This document shows positions 26,299-35,785 of a DNA stretch of 64,000 bases, piece after piece; the stretch's first letter is position 1; each line of letters starts with the position of its first letter. Below the pieces are notes generated by a model. It was not told the DNA's origin, made no database searches, and was given only the letters and a program-made list of their open reading frames with translations. Source of the stretch: Acuticoccus kalidii (GTDB lineage: Bacteria > Pseudomonadota > Alphaproteobacteria > Rhizobiales > Amorphaceae); the NCBI RefSeq assembly GCF_021556395.1, contig NZ_JAKGCS010000012.1, positions 20,881 to 84,880 on the forward strand, given 5' to 3'. The translations under genes and the position numbers were made by a program.

Positions 26299-26817
26299 TC
26301 AACCGGTGGCGAGCGCGCGCAGACGATTATAGGCGGCGGCGAAGCCGGCGAGGCCGACCTCCACGTCGAACGGTGCGTTCCCGTCGGCGACGACGAAGCG
26401 GATCACCAGCCGCTCGCCCCGGCGCAGGACATCGAGAAGCGCGTCGTCCGGACCGGCGTTGAAGAGGCATCCATCCGGCAGGCAAGTTCTGACGGCGAGC
26501 GTCCGCAATGGGGCGCCGTCGACCGAAAGGGCCGCGCCCTCGCTGAGAAGGAGGCCGAACGGGGCGAGGAGGACGAGCTGGGTCGCCGCCCCGTCGATGG
26601 CGAGCTCGAGCTGCACGACGAGGGTGCCGTTATCGTCGAGAACGGGCTGCGCCATCCAGCATTGGTCCACCGTCTCGCGCGTCTCGCATTGCACCGTCCA
26701 CAGGCCGTAGCTCTCCGAGCGGGCGTCCGGCGCCTCGGCATGGCCGGGGCCGGACGCCGCGAGCGCCGCGGTGAGGAACATCGCCGAGAGCATGGCGGTC
26801 GGCACTGAGTGGGTCAC
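26299..26817 (-). CDS. Invasion-associated locus B (IalB) family protein
   Basis: 172-residue secreted protein. After a signal peptide ending near GHAEAPD it shows the IalB pattern YGLWTVQC..CWMAQP and TCLPDGCLF, with four cysteines that probably form two disulfides, and a C-terminal VGLAGFAAAYNRL like the family end. GTG 26817 has AAGGA 7 nt upstream. IalB proteins are periplasmic and common in harmless Hyphomicrobiales, so the name does not imply virulence. Convergent with the DUF1801 gene and divergent from the autotransporter. Confidence 0.85.
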   Translation of the reverse strand: MTHSVPTAMLSAMFLTAALAASGPGHAEAPDARSESYGLWTVQCETRETVDQCWMAQPVLDDNGTLVVQLELAIDGAATQLVLLAPFGLLLSEGAALSVDGAPLRTLAVRTCLPDGCLFNAGPDDALLDVLRRGERLVIRFVVADGNAPFDVEVGLAGFAAAYNRLRALATG

Positions 26818-26954
26818 GGTGGCGTCCTTGGCGGGGGCGGCACCGTTCGACCTCGCGCGCTTTTTACGATCAATGCGAACGGTGCGCCGTGCAAGGCCAT
26901 CGCATCGCGCCGCGTCACGGTCATTCGGAGCGCCGCGAGAAAGAATGTGGCGAT

Positions 26955-26968
26955 TTGATCACGATCAA
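26955..26968. promoter_or_regulatory. FNR/FixK-type box
   Basis: TTGATCACGATCAA is a perfect TTGAT-N4-ATCAA palindrome, the consensus for FNR, FnrL and FixK regulators. It lies about 84 bp upstream of the first possible start of the giant autotransporter and about 138 bp upstream of the IalB start on the other strand. It suggests low-oxygen control of at least the autotransporter. Confidence 0.7.
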
Positions 26969-27051
26969 GGGGGAATTTTGCGGCAGTCCTCGACGAGCGC
27001 TTGCGAGTTCGTCCGGTGTTCCCCAACGCTTAAACGAAATACTAATCGATT

Positions 27052-30000
27052 GTGGCGGGTGGGGCGGTGGGGATGGGCGCTTTGATGGGGGTGGCAGCGC
27101 CGCTCCGGTCGCAAGACGTGTCTGCGGGGACTTTGGATCGGCGCTTTCGTTCGGCCCTCCTTGCATCGGTGGCTCTGGTGGGCGGCTTCGCCGCGACGCC
27201 GCTTTACGCGCAAGACTGCCGCACGAGCACCGATCAGGGTCTTCGTGTCGAGCTTTGCTCGGGCGATTTGTCCGGCGGCGTCACCCGTCTCAGGAACACA
27301 GTCGATCGGCTGAACATTGTCGGCCTCGATGGGACCGTCACGCCGCGCGCCCCCGCCGATCCGACATTCGGCGTGCGGGGCGCCGGACCGAAGCAGGTCT
27401 TCGTCGACGGCAGCGCGCGCGGTGTCATCGTGTCGAGGGGCGGTGCCGGGCTCGAGGTCTCCAGCATCGGCTTCAACGGCGCCGCAGGCACCGATACCGC
27501 CGGCGAGGGTCGGCGCGGCTTTACGGGCGGCGGCGCCGGCATCGCGCGGGTCGACCTTTCCGGCGGCGTTTCGGTTCAGCCGGCGGGCACCGGCTTCCTC
27601 GCCCGCAGCATCGGCGGGGCGGGCGGCCGGGGCGGCACGTCGCAGACCATCTTGGACGAGATCCGGCCCGGCGCGGGCGGGGATGGCGGCAGTGGCGGCA
27701 CCGCCGTGATCGACGTTGCGCGCGGCACCCACGGCACGGGCGCGGCGGTGGGCCCGATCGTCCAGGCGACCAGCGAGGGCGGGGCCGGCGGCGTCGGTGG
27801 CGCGGCGCGCGGTGAAGTGGCCGTGCTCGGCGCGGCGGGTGGACGGGGTGGCGCGGCCGGCACGGTCAGCGTCACGATCTCGAACGCCGAGATCGTCGCC
27901 GGGGAGGCCGCCCGCCTGATCCTGTCCGAGAGCCGTGGCGGGGCGGGTGGAGCCGGCACCAGCGTGATCACCGGGAGGCTCCCATCGCGCCGTCTCGGCG
28001 GCAATGGCGGCGCGGGCGGTGCGGCCGGCCCGGCGCGCCTCAGCATGATGTCGGGCCGCCTCAGCGCGCCGAGCGTCACCGGGGGATCCCTCGTCGAGGT
28101 GGTCTCCTGGGGTGGCGCGGGCGGCGCCGGCGGCTACTCGCTCGGCGATGCGGGCAGCCGGACCGGCGCCGGCGGGGCCGGCGGCACCGGCGGTGCGGCC
28201 GACATCAGCCTCGACGGGGTGGCGATCGGCGGTCCCGGCCAGTCCGTGATGCGGCTCAATCGCGGGTCGGTCCTCCTCGCCCAGTCGCGCGGGGGCGATG
28301 GCGGGGTCTCCGGCCTTGCCGACACTCTCACCGGGATCGCGCGCGGCAATGAGGGCGGCCATGGCGGCGCGGCCGGCACCGCGCGGATCACCCTCGACGG
28401 GGTGACGATCCGGGCCGCCGGCGTCGCGGTGAACAACGAGACGTTCGGCGTGCTCGCGGGGGCCGTCGGCGGGAATGCCGGACGGGCGGCAAGTTCCAAT
28501 GACGGGCGGGGCGACCGAGGCGGCGCCGGTGGCGCCGGGGCGCTCGCGCGTGTCGAGATGGTGAACACGACGGTTGCGTTGGAGCGGGCGTTGACCGCCG
28601 TGGAGGCCGCGAGCGCCGGGCAGAATGGTGGCGCGGGCGGCAACGCGCGGGCGTTCTCCGATCTTGCGACCGGCGGCGCGGGCGGCGGCGGCGGGGCCGG
28701 CGGGCGGGCGGAGGTCGCCCTGACGGGCGGCGCCGTCACCCTCTCCGACAGGGGGCGGGCGGCCGTGCGCGCGTCCAGCAATGGCGGCAGCGGCGGGCGC
28801 GGCGGCAACGCCAATAACGGCGTCGTCCTGGGCGCGCCGACGACCGGCGGCGACGGTGGCGTGGGCGGCCAAGGGGGCGCGGTCTCGGCCGAGCTTCTCG
28901 GCGGGATCCGGGTCGTCGCCGAGGCGGCGATCGGCATCGACGCGATGAGCACCGGCGGCCGCGGCGGCGATGGCGGTACGGCTTCGACGGCGCTCGTGGG
29001 TGGCGCGACGGCCGGGCGCGGCGGCGCAGGTGGCGCGGGCGGCGCGGTCGCCGTGACGCTCGAGGGCAGCGTCGCGACCTCGGGCGGCGACGGCGGGCGG
29101 CCCGCCTTCGGCATATCGGCGCGCAGTCTCGGTGGCGCCGGCGGGCCGGCGGCGCCGGCGCGAACCCTCTTCGGCGGCGCGACCGGTGGAGCCGGCGGCG
29201 GCAGCGGTGCGGGCGGTGCGGTGAGCGTGCGCGCGAGCGGCACGGTCGCGACGGGCGGGGCCGGTGCGCACGCGATCTTCGCTCAGTCGGTCGGTGGCTT
29301 TGCCGGCAACGCCAGCGGCGGAAGCGGCTATCTCGGCTTCGGTGCGAGCGCAGAGAGCGCGGGCGATGGCGGCGCGGTGACGGTGGTGCTCGGCGGGACC
29401 GATACCCGCATCAGCACGGGCGCGCGCGACGCATCGGGCCTCTATGCCCAGTCGGTGGGCGGCGGCGGCGGCGTCGCCGGGGCGGGGAGTGGCGCGGTCG
29501 CGATCGGCGGGACGGGGTCCTCCGGCGGCAATGGCGGCGCCGTCAGCGCGATCTTCGGCGGCGGCGCAGTGGAGACGGCGGGCGCCGATGCGACGGCCGT
29601 CTTCCTTCAATCGATCGGTGGCGGCGGCGGCGACGGCTCGCGCGCCATCGGCTATGGCACGCTCATCGGCATCTCTCTCGGCGGCGCGGGCGGCCGTGGC
29701 GGCGCCGGCGGGACGATCAGCGTCGCGGATTCCGGCGGGGCTCCGGCGGCGCTCGTCACGCGCGGCGACATCGCGCGCGGGCTCGCGCTGCAATCGGTCG
29801 GCGGCGGCGGCGGGGAGGGCGGCAACGCCATCACCGGGGCCGGCGTCAACGTGGTGAACGCGGCGATCGCGCTCGGTGGTCGGGGCGGCCAGGGCGGCGC
29901 GGGCGGCAGTCTCGCCGTCAACACCGCCGCCACCGTGTCGACCGCGGGGCGGCTTGCGACCGGCGTCGAGCTTCTCTCCGTCGGCGGCGGTGGCGGAACC

Positions 30001-33000
30001 TCGGGCACGACGGTGGCGGCCTCCGGGCTGACCCTCCTCAATGTCGGCGTCGCGCTCGGCGGCGCGGGCGGGGACGGCGGCGCGGGCGGCCGGGTGGACG
30101 CGACCTTGCGCGGCCGCGTCGGCACACGCGGCGACGGCGCGACGGGGATCAGCGCGCAATCGATTGGCGGCGGCGGCGGGCGCTCCGGCGACGTCTTCAA
30201 CGCGACGGCCCTCAACACGCTCTCCGTCGCCGTCACGGTCGGCGGTGGCGGTGGACGAGGCGGCTCCGGCGGGCATGTGACGCTGCGAAGCGACGGCGGG
30301 GTGGCGACCACCGGCAGCGATGCGACGGGCCTCGAAGCGCTCAGCATCGGCGGCGGCGGCGGGTCGACCGGCCTCACGGTGACCGCCGACGCGGCGTCCC
30401 TCCAATCCGCGGCGGTCACCGTCGGCGGGTCGGGCGGGGTCGCGGGCCGGGGCGGAGCGGTCGAGGTCATCGCGACCGGCGTGGTCACGACGGAAGGCTC
30501 CGGCGCGCGCGGCATCCTCGCCTCCTCCATCGGTGGGGGCGGCGGCGTCAGCAACGCGACGGTGGCGGGCACGGGCATCGCGCTCCTCGGCAATGTCGGC
30601 GTCGCAGTCGGCGGATCGGGCGGCGCGGGCGGTGAGGCCGGCGCGGTCAATGTCTCGGCGCGGCGCGACGTGACGACGCGCGGAAGCAACGCGGGCGCCA
30701 TCGTCGCGAGCAGCATCGGCGGCGGCGGCGGCTCGGCCGGCATGACGATCGCCGGGACGGCCCAGAGCCCGGTCGCCGCGAACGTCACCGTCGGCGGTGC
30801 GGGCGGCGGCGGCGCGACGGCGGGTGCGGTCACGGTCGTCACCTCCGGCACGGTCTCGACGGCCGGGCACAACAGCGCCGGCATCAGCGCCATGTCGGTC
30901 GGCGGCGGTGGCGGCGACACCGGCATGACGATGAGCGGCAGCGGCATCACCGGCGCGTCGATCCCCGTCACCGTCGGCCAGGATGCAGGGCGTGGCGGAA
31001 CGGCGGGCAACGTTTCGGTGACGACGCGCTCGGTCTCCACCCTCGGGCGCAACAGCCCCGGCATCCTCGCATCGAGCACCGGGGGCGGCGGCGGTTCGGC
31101 CGGCTCGGTCGTCAGCGTCCCGCTCCTCCAGCTCGCGACCGTTCCGGTCGCGGTCGGCGGCGCGGGCGGCGCCGGCGGCACGGCCGGCAACGTTGCAGCG
31201 CGACTTGAAAGCGGACGCGTCTCGACGGCCAACTCCTTCAGCGCCGGCATCGTCGCCCAGTCGATCGGCGGCAACGGCGGGACGGGTGGCTCCGCGCTCC
31301 AAGGGAGCATCAGCGCGAGCCCGGCCGCGAACATTCCCTCCGGCTCCATCGCCGTCGTCGTCGGCGGCGCGGGCGGTGCAGGCGGCGAGGGCGGACGCGT
31401 CAATCTCATCTCGCTCGGCGCGGTGCGCACGGCGGGTCTCGTCTCACCGGGCCTCGTTGCCCAGTCGATCGGCGGCAATGGTGGGATCGGCGGGTCGGTG
31501 ACCACCGGCAATATCAGCTTCACCGGCGGCACGTCCGGCCAGCTCGGCGTCACGGTGGGCGGCAGCGGCGGGGCCGGCGCGAAGGCCAGCGGCGTCATCG
31601 TCAACAGCCGGCAGACGATCGTGACCGAGGGCGACCTGTCGGACGGCATCGTCGCCCAGTCGATCGGCGGCAATGGCGGCATCGGCGGCGCGGTGTCGAG
31701 CCTCAATGGCGGCTTCCGCAACGGCTCGTCGATCGGCATTCAGGTGAATGTCGGCGGCGCCGGCGGCCGCGGCGCGCTCGGCGATCGGGTCGACGTGTCG
31801 AACACCGCCCGCATCTCCACCGCCGGCAAGGAATCGCGCGGCATTCATGCCCAGTCGATCGGGGGCGGCGGCGGCATCGGCGGCGCGGCGTCGAGCTTCG
31901 CGCTCGACCTCAATCAGCTCCTCGGCATCTGGGAGGAGCTGCGGCCGGCGACCGGCGGATCGAGCGCGACCGAAAGCGCCGACATCTCGCTCGACGCGCG
32001 GGTCAATGTCGGCGGTACGGGCGGAGCCGGCGGCCATGCCGGCGCGGTGTTCGTGCAGAACGAGGGCGCCGGCATCGTCACCGCGGGCGTCGGCGCCCAG
32101 GCGATCGCCGCGACCAGCATCGGCGGTGGTGGCGGTGCGGGCGGAACGGCCTCGCACGACAGCTTCGAGGTGCCGGAGCTCTGCGAGCTCGGCGGCATGG
32201 TGCTCGGCGGTGGCAAGGGCCTCCTGTGCAACGTCCGGACCGTCAGCAAGATCATCGACGGCTCGTTCGAGTTCGAGCCGGAATTCGATGTCACCGTGAA
32301 TGTCGGCGGCGCGGGCGGGGTCGCCGGCAACGGCAACACGGCGCGGGTCCGCAACAGCGCGCCGCTCACCACGAGCGGCGACGTCGCACACGGCATCTTC
32401 GTCCAGTCGATCGGTGGCGGCGGTGGTCATGGCGGCAACGGCGCGGCGGAGCAGAGCGTTCTCGAGAGCATCGACGAGGATGCCGCGGCGTTCTGGGAGG
32501 GCGTGCAGGACGGCTTCATCGCGACGGCGACGAAGGAAGGCATTCTCGGGCTCAGCGTCGACGGGCCGACCTTCGATCTCCTCAAGGTGTTCAACGAATT
32601 CGAAGTGGGCATCGGCGGGCGGGCCGGCGCCTCCGGCGATGGCGGTGCCGTCACCGTGTGGAACAGCGGCGCGATCACGACGACCGGCGATCAGGCTCAC
32701 GCCATCTACGCCCAGTCGATCGGCGGGGGCGGCGGCACCGGCGGCATGGGCGTCAACGGGACGATCGGCGTCTTCAATGTGGGCGGCATGGGCTCGGGCG
32801 GCGGCACGGGCGGTGCGGTCACGATCGAGACGAGCGGCGCGATCCGCACCAGCGGCCTCGGCAGCGCTGGCATTTTCGCTCAATCGGTCGGCGGGGGCGG
32901 CGGTGTCGCCGGCGATGTCGGCGGGGTCTGGGCCATCACCTACGAGAACAGGGACGCGCTCTACCGCACGGAGGCGCTGATCGGAGCCTACCGGCCCGGT

Positions 33001-35316
33001 GGTGGCGGCGATGGCGGGGCGATCGACATCGTCTCGACCGGGCGCATCCTCACCGAGGGAGATCTCGCGCACGGGATCATCGCCCAGTCGATCGGCGGCA
33101 GCGGCGGCATCGCCGCCGACGACGACGATCCGGGCGAGCGGACGACGGCCATCCTCACCGCTCCGACCGTCTTTGCCGCGAGCCGGGGCGACAGGGGCCG
33201 CGGTGGCAACATCGCGATCGAGGCGACCGGTGGTATCATCACCTACGGCGCGGACGCGAGCGGCATCATCGCCCAGTCCCAGGCGGGGGCGAACAGCCGG
33301 TCGGGCATAGTCTCGATCACCACCGGCGACATCTCCATTCGCGGGACGGGCGGGCGTGCGATCTTCGCCATGTCGGGGGTCGAGGCGGCGGGCCGAGGCG
33401 CCTTCGCGTCGCCGGAGACCAAGCCGGATGGCGGCGTCGCGATCCACGTCCGCAAGGGCGCGACGGTCGAGACGGTGGATTCGGCCGAGACCATCCTCAT
33501 CCTCGGCGGCGACGAGAGCGCGGCGGTCGCGAACCGGATCACCAATCTCGGCACGATCGCCAATCACTCCGACAAAGCGGGCCGGTACGTGATCCGCACC
33601 GACGGTGCGGCGAACCTCGTGATCGAGAACAAGGGGACGATCACCGGCTCCATTCTGATCGGCGACGAGGCGAAAGATACCGCGGCGCCGTTGGCCCGGC
33701 ACGCCGCGGGCGGCATTCCGGCCCGGCAGCGCTCGGCCCCGCAGCGATCGGCCCGGCTCATCAACAGCGGCACGCTCGCCCTCGGCAGCGTTGCCGATCT
33801 CGGAGACAAAGGCGTCCTGCGCAATAGCGGTCACGTCACGGTCGGTGGCGGCGAGGCCATCGCCCGGACCCGCATCATCGGCGATTTCGTGCAGAGCGCC
33901 GGCGGCCTCCTCGAGATCGACGCCTCATTGCCGGCCGGCGAGGCCGACATCCTCACCGTCGACGGCGAGATCCGGCTCGACGGGACACTCGCCATCGTCT
34001 CCGACGGCCTGCTGCCCTACGAGGGGGAGACGCGGAAGATCGTCATCCTGCGCGGCGACGTGGTCTCCAACGAGGCGGAGATCGTCGACACGGCCGCCAT
34101 CGACTACGAGACGCGGACCGTCGAGGGCGGGCCAAGGCGGGACCGGGTGATCCTCTCGTACAAGGTGGATTTCACCCCGTTCGACGACGACGAGCCGGCC
34201 GACGACGCGATCGGAAATTATGGCGAGTACATCAACAGCCTGGTCGAGGCGCGACGGATGGCGACCGCGCAGGGGAGCGATGCGTTCGCCTTCGTCGACG
34301 ATCTCGTCCTCGGGATCTTGAGTGAACCTGACGCCGCCGCGCTCGCCGCCAACTACGATCGGGCGGTGCCCGACGAGGTGTTCGCGGTCAGCGAGGCGGT
34401 CGTCCTCGGGGGCGTCGCCTTCGCGAACCAGTTGATGACCTGCCCGGCCATCACCGACGGGCTCGCCGTCTCGGCCGAAGACGGCTCTTGCGCCTGGGCC
34501 AGTCTCGGCGGGCAGGCAGCCGCGCGCGACGGTTCGGCGAACCAAGGCGGCTATGACGAGAAGACGTTCGGCTTCAATGCCGGCTTTCAGACGGAAGTCG
34601 CCGACGACTGGTTCTTGGGCGCATCGGCCTCGATCACCGGGAGCTGGCTCGACGGCGACCGCGACATGGACGCGAACGGGACGCGCGCGGCCTTCGGCGT
34701 CGTCGCCCGGCGGGAGATCGGGGCGACCACCCTCTCGGCGGCGCTGTCCGGCGGCCACGCCTGGTATGAGACGCGCCGGCCGGCGCCCGTTCCCGGCGGG
34801 ACGGCCCTCGGCAAGGCGGACCTCACCGGCTGGTGGATCGCGGCCAACGCACGGGCGGCGCACCGCTTCGAGATGGGCGGCGGCGTGTTCCTGTCGCCGA
34901 CCGTCGATGTCGGCGTCCAGCATTGGCGCCAGAACGCCTATGACGAGACCGGCGCGGGGGCCTACGGGCTGTCGTTCGGCGCGATCGAAGAGACGGCCGT
35001 CACCTTGAACCCGTTCCTCGAGGCCGGCGTCGGCTTCGCGCTGCCCTCGGGCGCGGGCGAGTTGAAGGTGCGCGCGGGTGTCCTCGCCTTCCTCGGCAAC
35101 GACTCCTATGGCACGACGGTGCGCTATGTCGGCCAGGGCGGCGCTGGTCCGGCGTTCGACCTCGACCAGAAGCTCGACCCCGTTTTCGCCGACCTTGGCG
35201 TCGCGCTTTCGGCGAAGATCGCGGACAGCGTAAGCGTCTCCCTCGGCGCGAATGCTCTCCTTTCGAGCGACTATCGCAGCCTTTCGGCCCGCGCGGGCAT
35301 CGACATCGCCTTCTGA
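27052..35316 (+). CDS. Giant Gly-rich autotransporter (type Va)
   Basis: About 2,754 residues if read from GTG 27052; ATG 27073 and 27085 are equally possible and no clear ribosome site is seen. An extended signal peptide has the hydrophobic core ALLASVALVGGFAATPLYAQ. The passenger (about 60-2330) is built from beta-helix-like units rich in GGAGGxGG and (S/Q)S(I/V)GG(G/N)GG. A linker follows, then a C-terminal beta-barrel of about 270 residues that ends with the outer-membrane signature Phe (AGIDIAF). The passenger is expected at the cell surface, for adhesion or biofilm (family inference). An FNR-type box lies upstream; a hairpin follows the stop. Confidence 0.9.
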   Translation: MAGGAVGMGALMGVAAPLRSQDVSAGTLDRRFRSALLASVALVGGFAATPLYAQDCRTSTDQGLRVELCSGDLSGGVTRLRNTVDRLNIVGLDGTVTPRAPADPTFGVRGAGPKQVFVDGSARGVIVSRGGAGLEVSSIGFNGAAGTDTAGEGRRGFTGGGAGIARVDLSGGVSVQPAGTGFLARSIGGAGGRGGTSQTILDEIRPGAGGDGGSGGTAVIDVARGTHGTGAAVGPIVQATSEGGAGGVGGAARGEVAVLGAAGGRGGAAGTVSVTISNAEIVAGEAARLILSESRGGAGGAGTSVITGRLPSRRLGGNGGAGGAAGPARLSMMSGRLSAPSVTGGSLVEVVSWGGAGGAGGYSLGDAGSRTGAGGAGGTGGAADISLDGVAIGGPGQSVMRLNRGSVLLAQSRGGDGGVSGLADTLTGIARGNEGGHGGAAGTARITLDGVTIRAAGVAVNNETFGVLAGAVGGNAGRAASSNDGRGDRGGAGGAGALARVEMVNTTVALERALTAVEAASAGQNGGAGGNARAFSDLATGGAGGGGGAGGRAEVALTGGAVTLSDRGRAAVRASSNGGSGGRGGNANNGVVLGAPTTGGDGGVGGQGGAVSAELLGGIRVVAEAAIGIDAMSTGGRGGDGGTASTALVGGATAGRGGAGGAGGAVAVTLEGSVATSGGDGGRPAFGISARSLGGAGGPAAPARTLFGGATGGAGGGSGAGGAVSVRASGTVATGGAGAHAIFAQSVGGFAGNASGGSGYLGFGASAESAGDGGAVTVVLGGTDTRISTGARDASGLYAQSVGGGGGVAGAGSGAVAIGGTGSSGGNGGAVSAIFGGGAVETAGADATAVFLQSIGGGGGDGSRAIGYGTLIGISLGGAGGRGGAGGTISVADSGGAPAALVTRGDIARGLALQSVGGGGGEGGNAITGAGVNVVNAAIALGGRGGQGGAGGSLAVNTAATVSTAGRLATGVELLSVGGGGGTSGTTVAASGLTLLNVGVALGGAGGDGGAGGRVDATLRGRVGTRGDGATGISAQSIGGGGGRSGDVFNATALNTLSVAVTVGGGGGRGGSGGHVTLRSDGGVATTGSDATGLEALSIGGGGGSTGLTVTADAASLQSAAVTVGGSGGVAGRGGAVEVIATGVVTTEGSGARGILASSIGGGGGVSNATVAGTGIALLGNVGVAVGGSGGAGGEAGAVNVSARRDVTTRGSNAGAIVASSIGGGGGSAGMTIAGTAQSPVAANVTVGGAGGGGATAGAVTVVTSGTVSTAGHNSAGISAMSVGGGGGDTGMTMSGSGITGASIPVTVGQDAGRGGTAGNVSVTTRSVSTLGRNSPGILASSTGGGGGSAGSVVSVPLLQLATVPVAVGGAGGAGGTAGNVAARLESGRVSTANSFSAGIVAQSIGGNGGTGGSALQGSISASPAANIPSGSIAVVVGGAGGAGGEGGRVNLISLGAVRTAGLVSPGLVAQSIGGNGGIGGSVTTGNISFTGGTSGQLGVTVGGSGGAGAKASGVIVNSRQTIVTEGDLSDGIVAQSIGGNGGIGGAVSSLNGGFRNGSSIGIQVNVGGAGGRGALGDRVDVSNTARISTAGKESRGIHAQSIGGGGGIGGAASSFALDLNQLLGIWEELRPATGGSSATESADISLDARVNVGGTGGAGGHAGAVFVQNEGAGIVTAGVGAQAIAATSIGGGGGAGGTASHDSFEVPELCELGGMVLGGGKGLLCNVRTVSKIIDGSFEFEPEFDVTVNVGGAGGVAGNGNTARVRNSAPLTTSGDVAHGIFVQSIGGGGGHGGNGAAEQSVLESIDEDAAAFWEGVQDGFIATATKEGILGLSVDGPTFDLLKVFNEFEVGIGGRAGASGDGGAVTVWNSGAITTTGDQAHAIYAQSIGGGGGTGGMGVNGTIGVFNVGGMGSGGGTGGAVTIETSGAIRTSGLGSAGIFAQSVGGGGGVAGDVGGVWAITYENRDALYRTEALIGAYRPGGGGDGGAIDIVSTGRILTEGDLAHGIIAQSIGGSGGIAADDDDPGERTTAILTAPTVFAASRGDRGRGGNIAIEATGGIITYGADASGIIAQSQAGANSRSGIVSITTGDISIRGTGGRAIFAMSGVEAAGRGAFASPETKPDGGVAIHVRKGATVETVDSAETILILGGDESAAVANRITNLGTIANHSDKAGRYVIRTDGAANLVIENKGTITGSILIGDEAKDTAAPLARHAAGGIPARQRSAPQRSARLINSGTLALGSVADLGDKGVLRNSGHVTVGGGEAIARTRIIGDFVQSAGGLLEIDASLPAGEADILTVDGEIRLDGTLAIVSDGLLPYEGETRKIVILRGDVVSNEAEIVDTAAIDYETRTVEGGPRRDRVILSYKVDFTPFDDDEPADDAIGNYGEYINSLVEARRMATAQGSDAFAFVDDLVLGILSEPDAAALAANYDRAVPDEVFAVSEAVVLGGVAFANQLMTCPAITDGLAVSAEDGSCAWASLGGQAAARDGSANQGGYDEKTFGFNAGFQTEVADDWFLGASASITGSWLDGDRDMDANGTRAAFGVVARREIGATTLSAALSGGHAWYETRRPAPVPGGTALGKADLTGWWIAANARAAHRFEMGGGVFLSPTVDVGVQHWRQNAYDETGAGAYGLSFGAIEETAVTLNPFLEAGVGFALPSGAGELKVRAGVLAFLGNDSYGTTVRYVGQGGAGPAFDLDQKLDPVFADLGVALSAKIADSVSVSLGANALLSSDYRSLSARAGIDIAF
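27460..33300 (+). repeat. Gly-rich tandem repeat region of the autotransporter passenger
   Basis: About 21 imperfect copies of the turn (S)(I/V)GG(G/N)GG occur, usually preceded by a Gly-Ala or Ser-Thr-Ala strand pattern and followed 20-40 residues later by GGAGGxGG. Spacing is mostly 60-100 residues. The 29.4-33.1 kb part is the most regular. The matching DNA is dense in GGCGGCGGC-like runs, which favour slipped-strand length change (inference). Confidence 0.75.
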
Positions 35317-35684
35317 CAGGCGTCCGGCACCGGCGAACCCTTCGCCGGTCGCTGCCCACCACGGCACCGAAGCCGTCGGCGTCGCGCATCCGCCGAGCGG
35401 GATCATCACGCCCGCGCGGTCGATCGCGCGTCGCATCGAGCCTCCGATGATACGCATCGACCGTCACCCTGGCGCGCAAACGCCTCGGCCGGCGTGGGTT
35501 CGCGACGAAGGCGATGCGCAGGGCATTGCCGGATGATGGTTGCGTTTCAGCGTCCCGGCAGCCGATGGAACCGCCAAGCATCCGCGCCGGAATGGTCGGA
35601 CGCAAACCGCGAGCACGGACGGAGGGTCCAGGATAAGGAACGCAGCGGATTTCGGAGGTGTCCGAATGGCCTCGAACGGGTGGG
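35317..35684. other. Intergenic region between autotransporter and tRNA-Ser
   Basis: 368 bp without a supported gene. Fourteen bases after the stop, ACCGGCGAA (35330-35338) and TTCGCCGGT (35342-35350) form a perfect 9-bp hairpin with a 3-nt loop and no T run, probably the end of the autotransporter transcript. The rest holds the region downstream of the tRNA on the minus strand. Short frames here are Arg/Pro-rich and unsupported. Confidence 0.5.
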
Positions 35685-35777
35685 TGGCGGAGCCGGAGGG
35701 ATTCGAACCCTCGAGACGGGTTTACCCCGCCTAACGGTTTAGCAAACCGCCGCCTTCAGCCTCTCGGCCACGGCTCC
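35685..35777 (-). tRNA. tRNA-Ser(GCU)
   Basis: Read on the minus strand it begins GGAGCCG, pairing with CGGCTCC before the discriminator G and an encoded CCA (35685-35687). The anticodon loop is TTTGCTAA with anticodon GCT, closed by CGG/CCG. A long variable arm, as expected for class II tRNA-Ser, and the T-loop GGTTCGAATCC follow. Its 5' end is only 8 bp from the integrase stop codon, so the prophage flanks the 5' side of the tRNA. Confidence 0.95.
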
Positions 35778-35785
35778 CCATTGAT

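Noticed and set aside
26965..31302. Very long minus-strand open frame opposite the autotransporter
   Set aside because: Arg/Ala/Asp-rich product with no domain pattern; it is the complement of GGC-rich repeat DNA, which lacks stop codons on both strands.
27460..33300. CRISPR or satellite array
   Set aside because: Periodicity follows codons of one long open frame and encodes Gly-rich protein turns; spacing is irregular at the DNA level.
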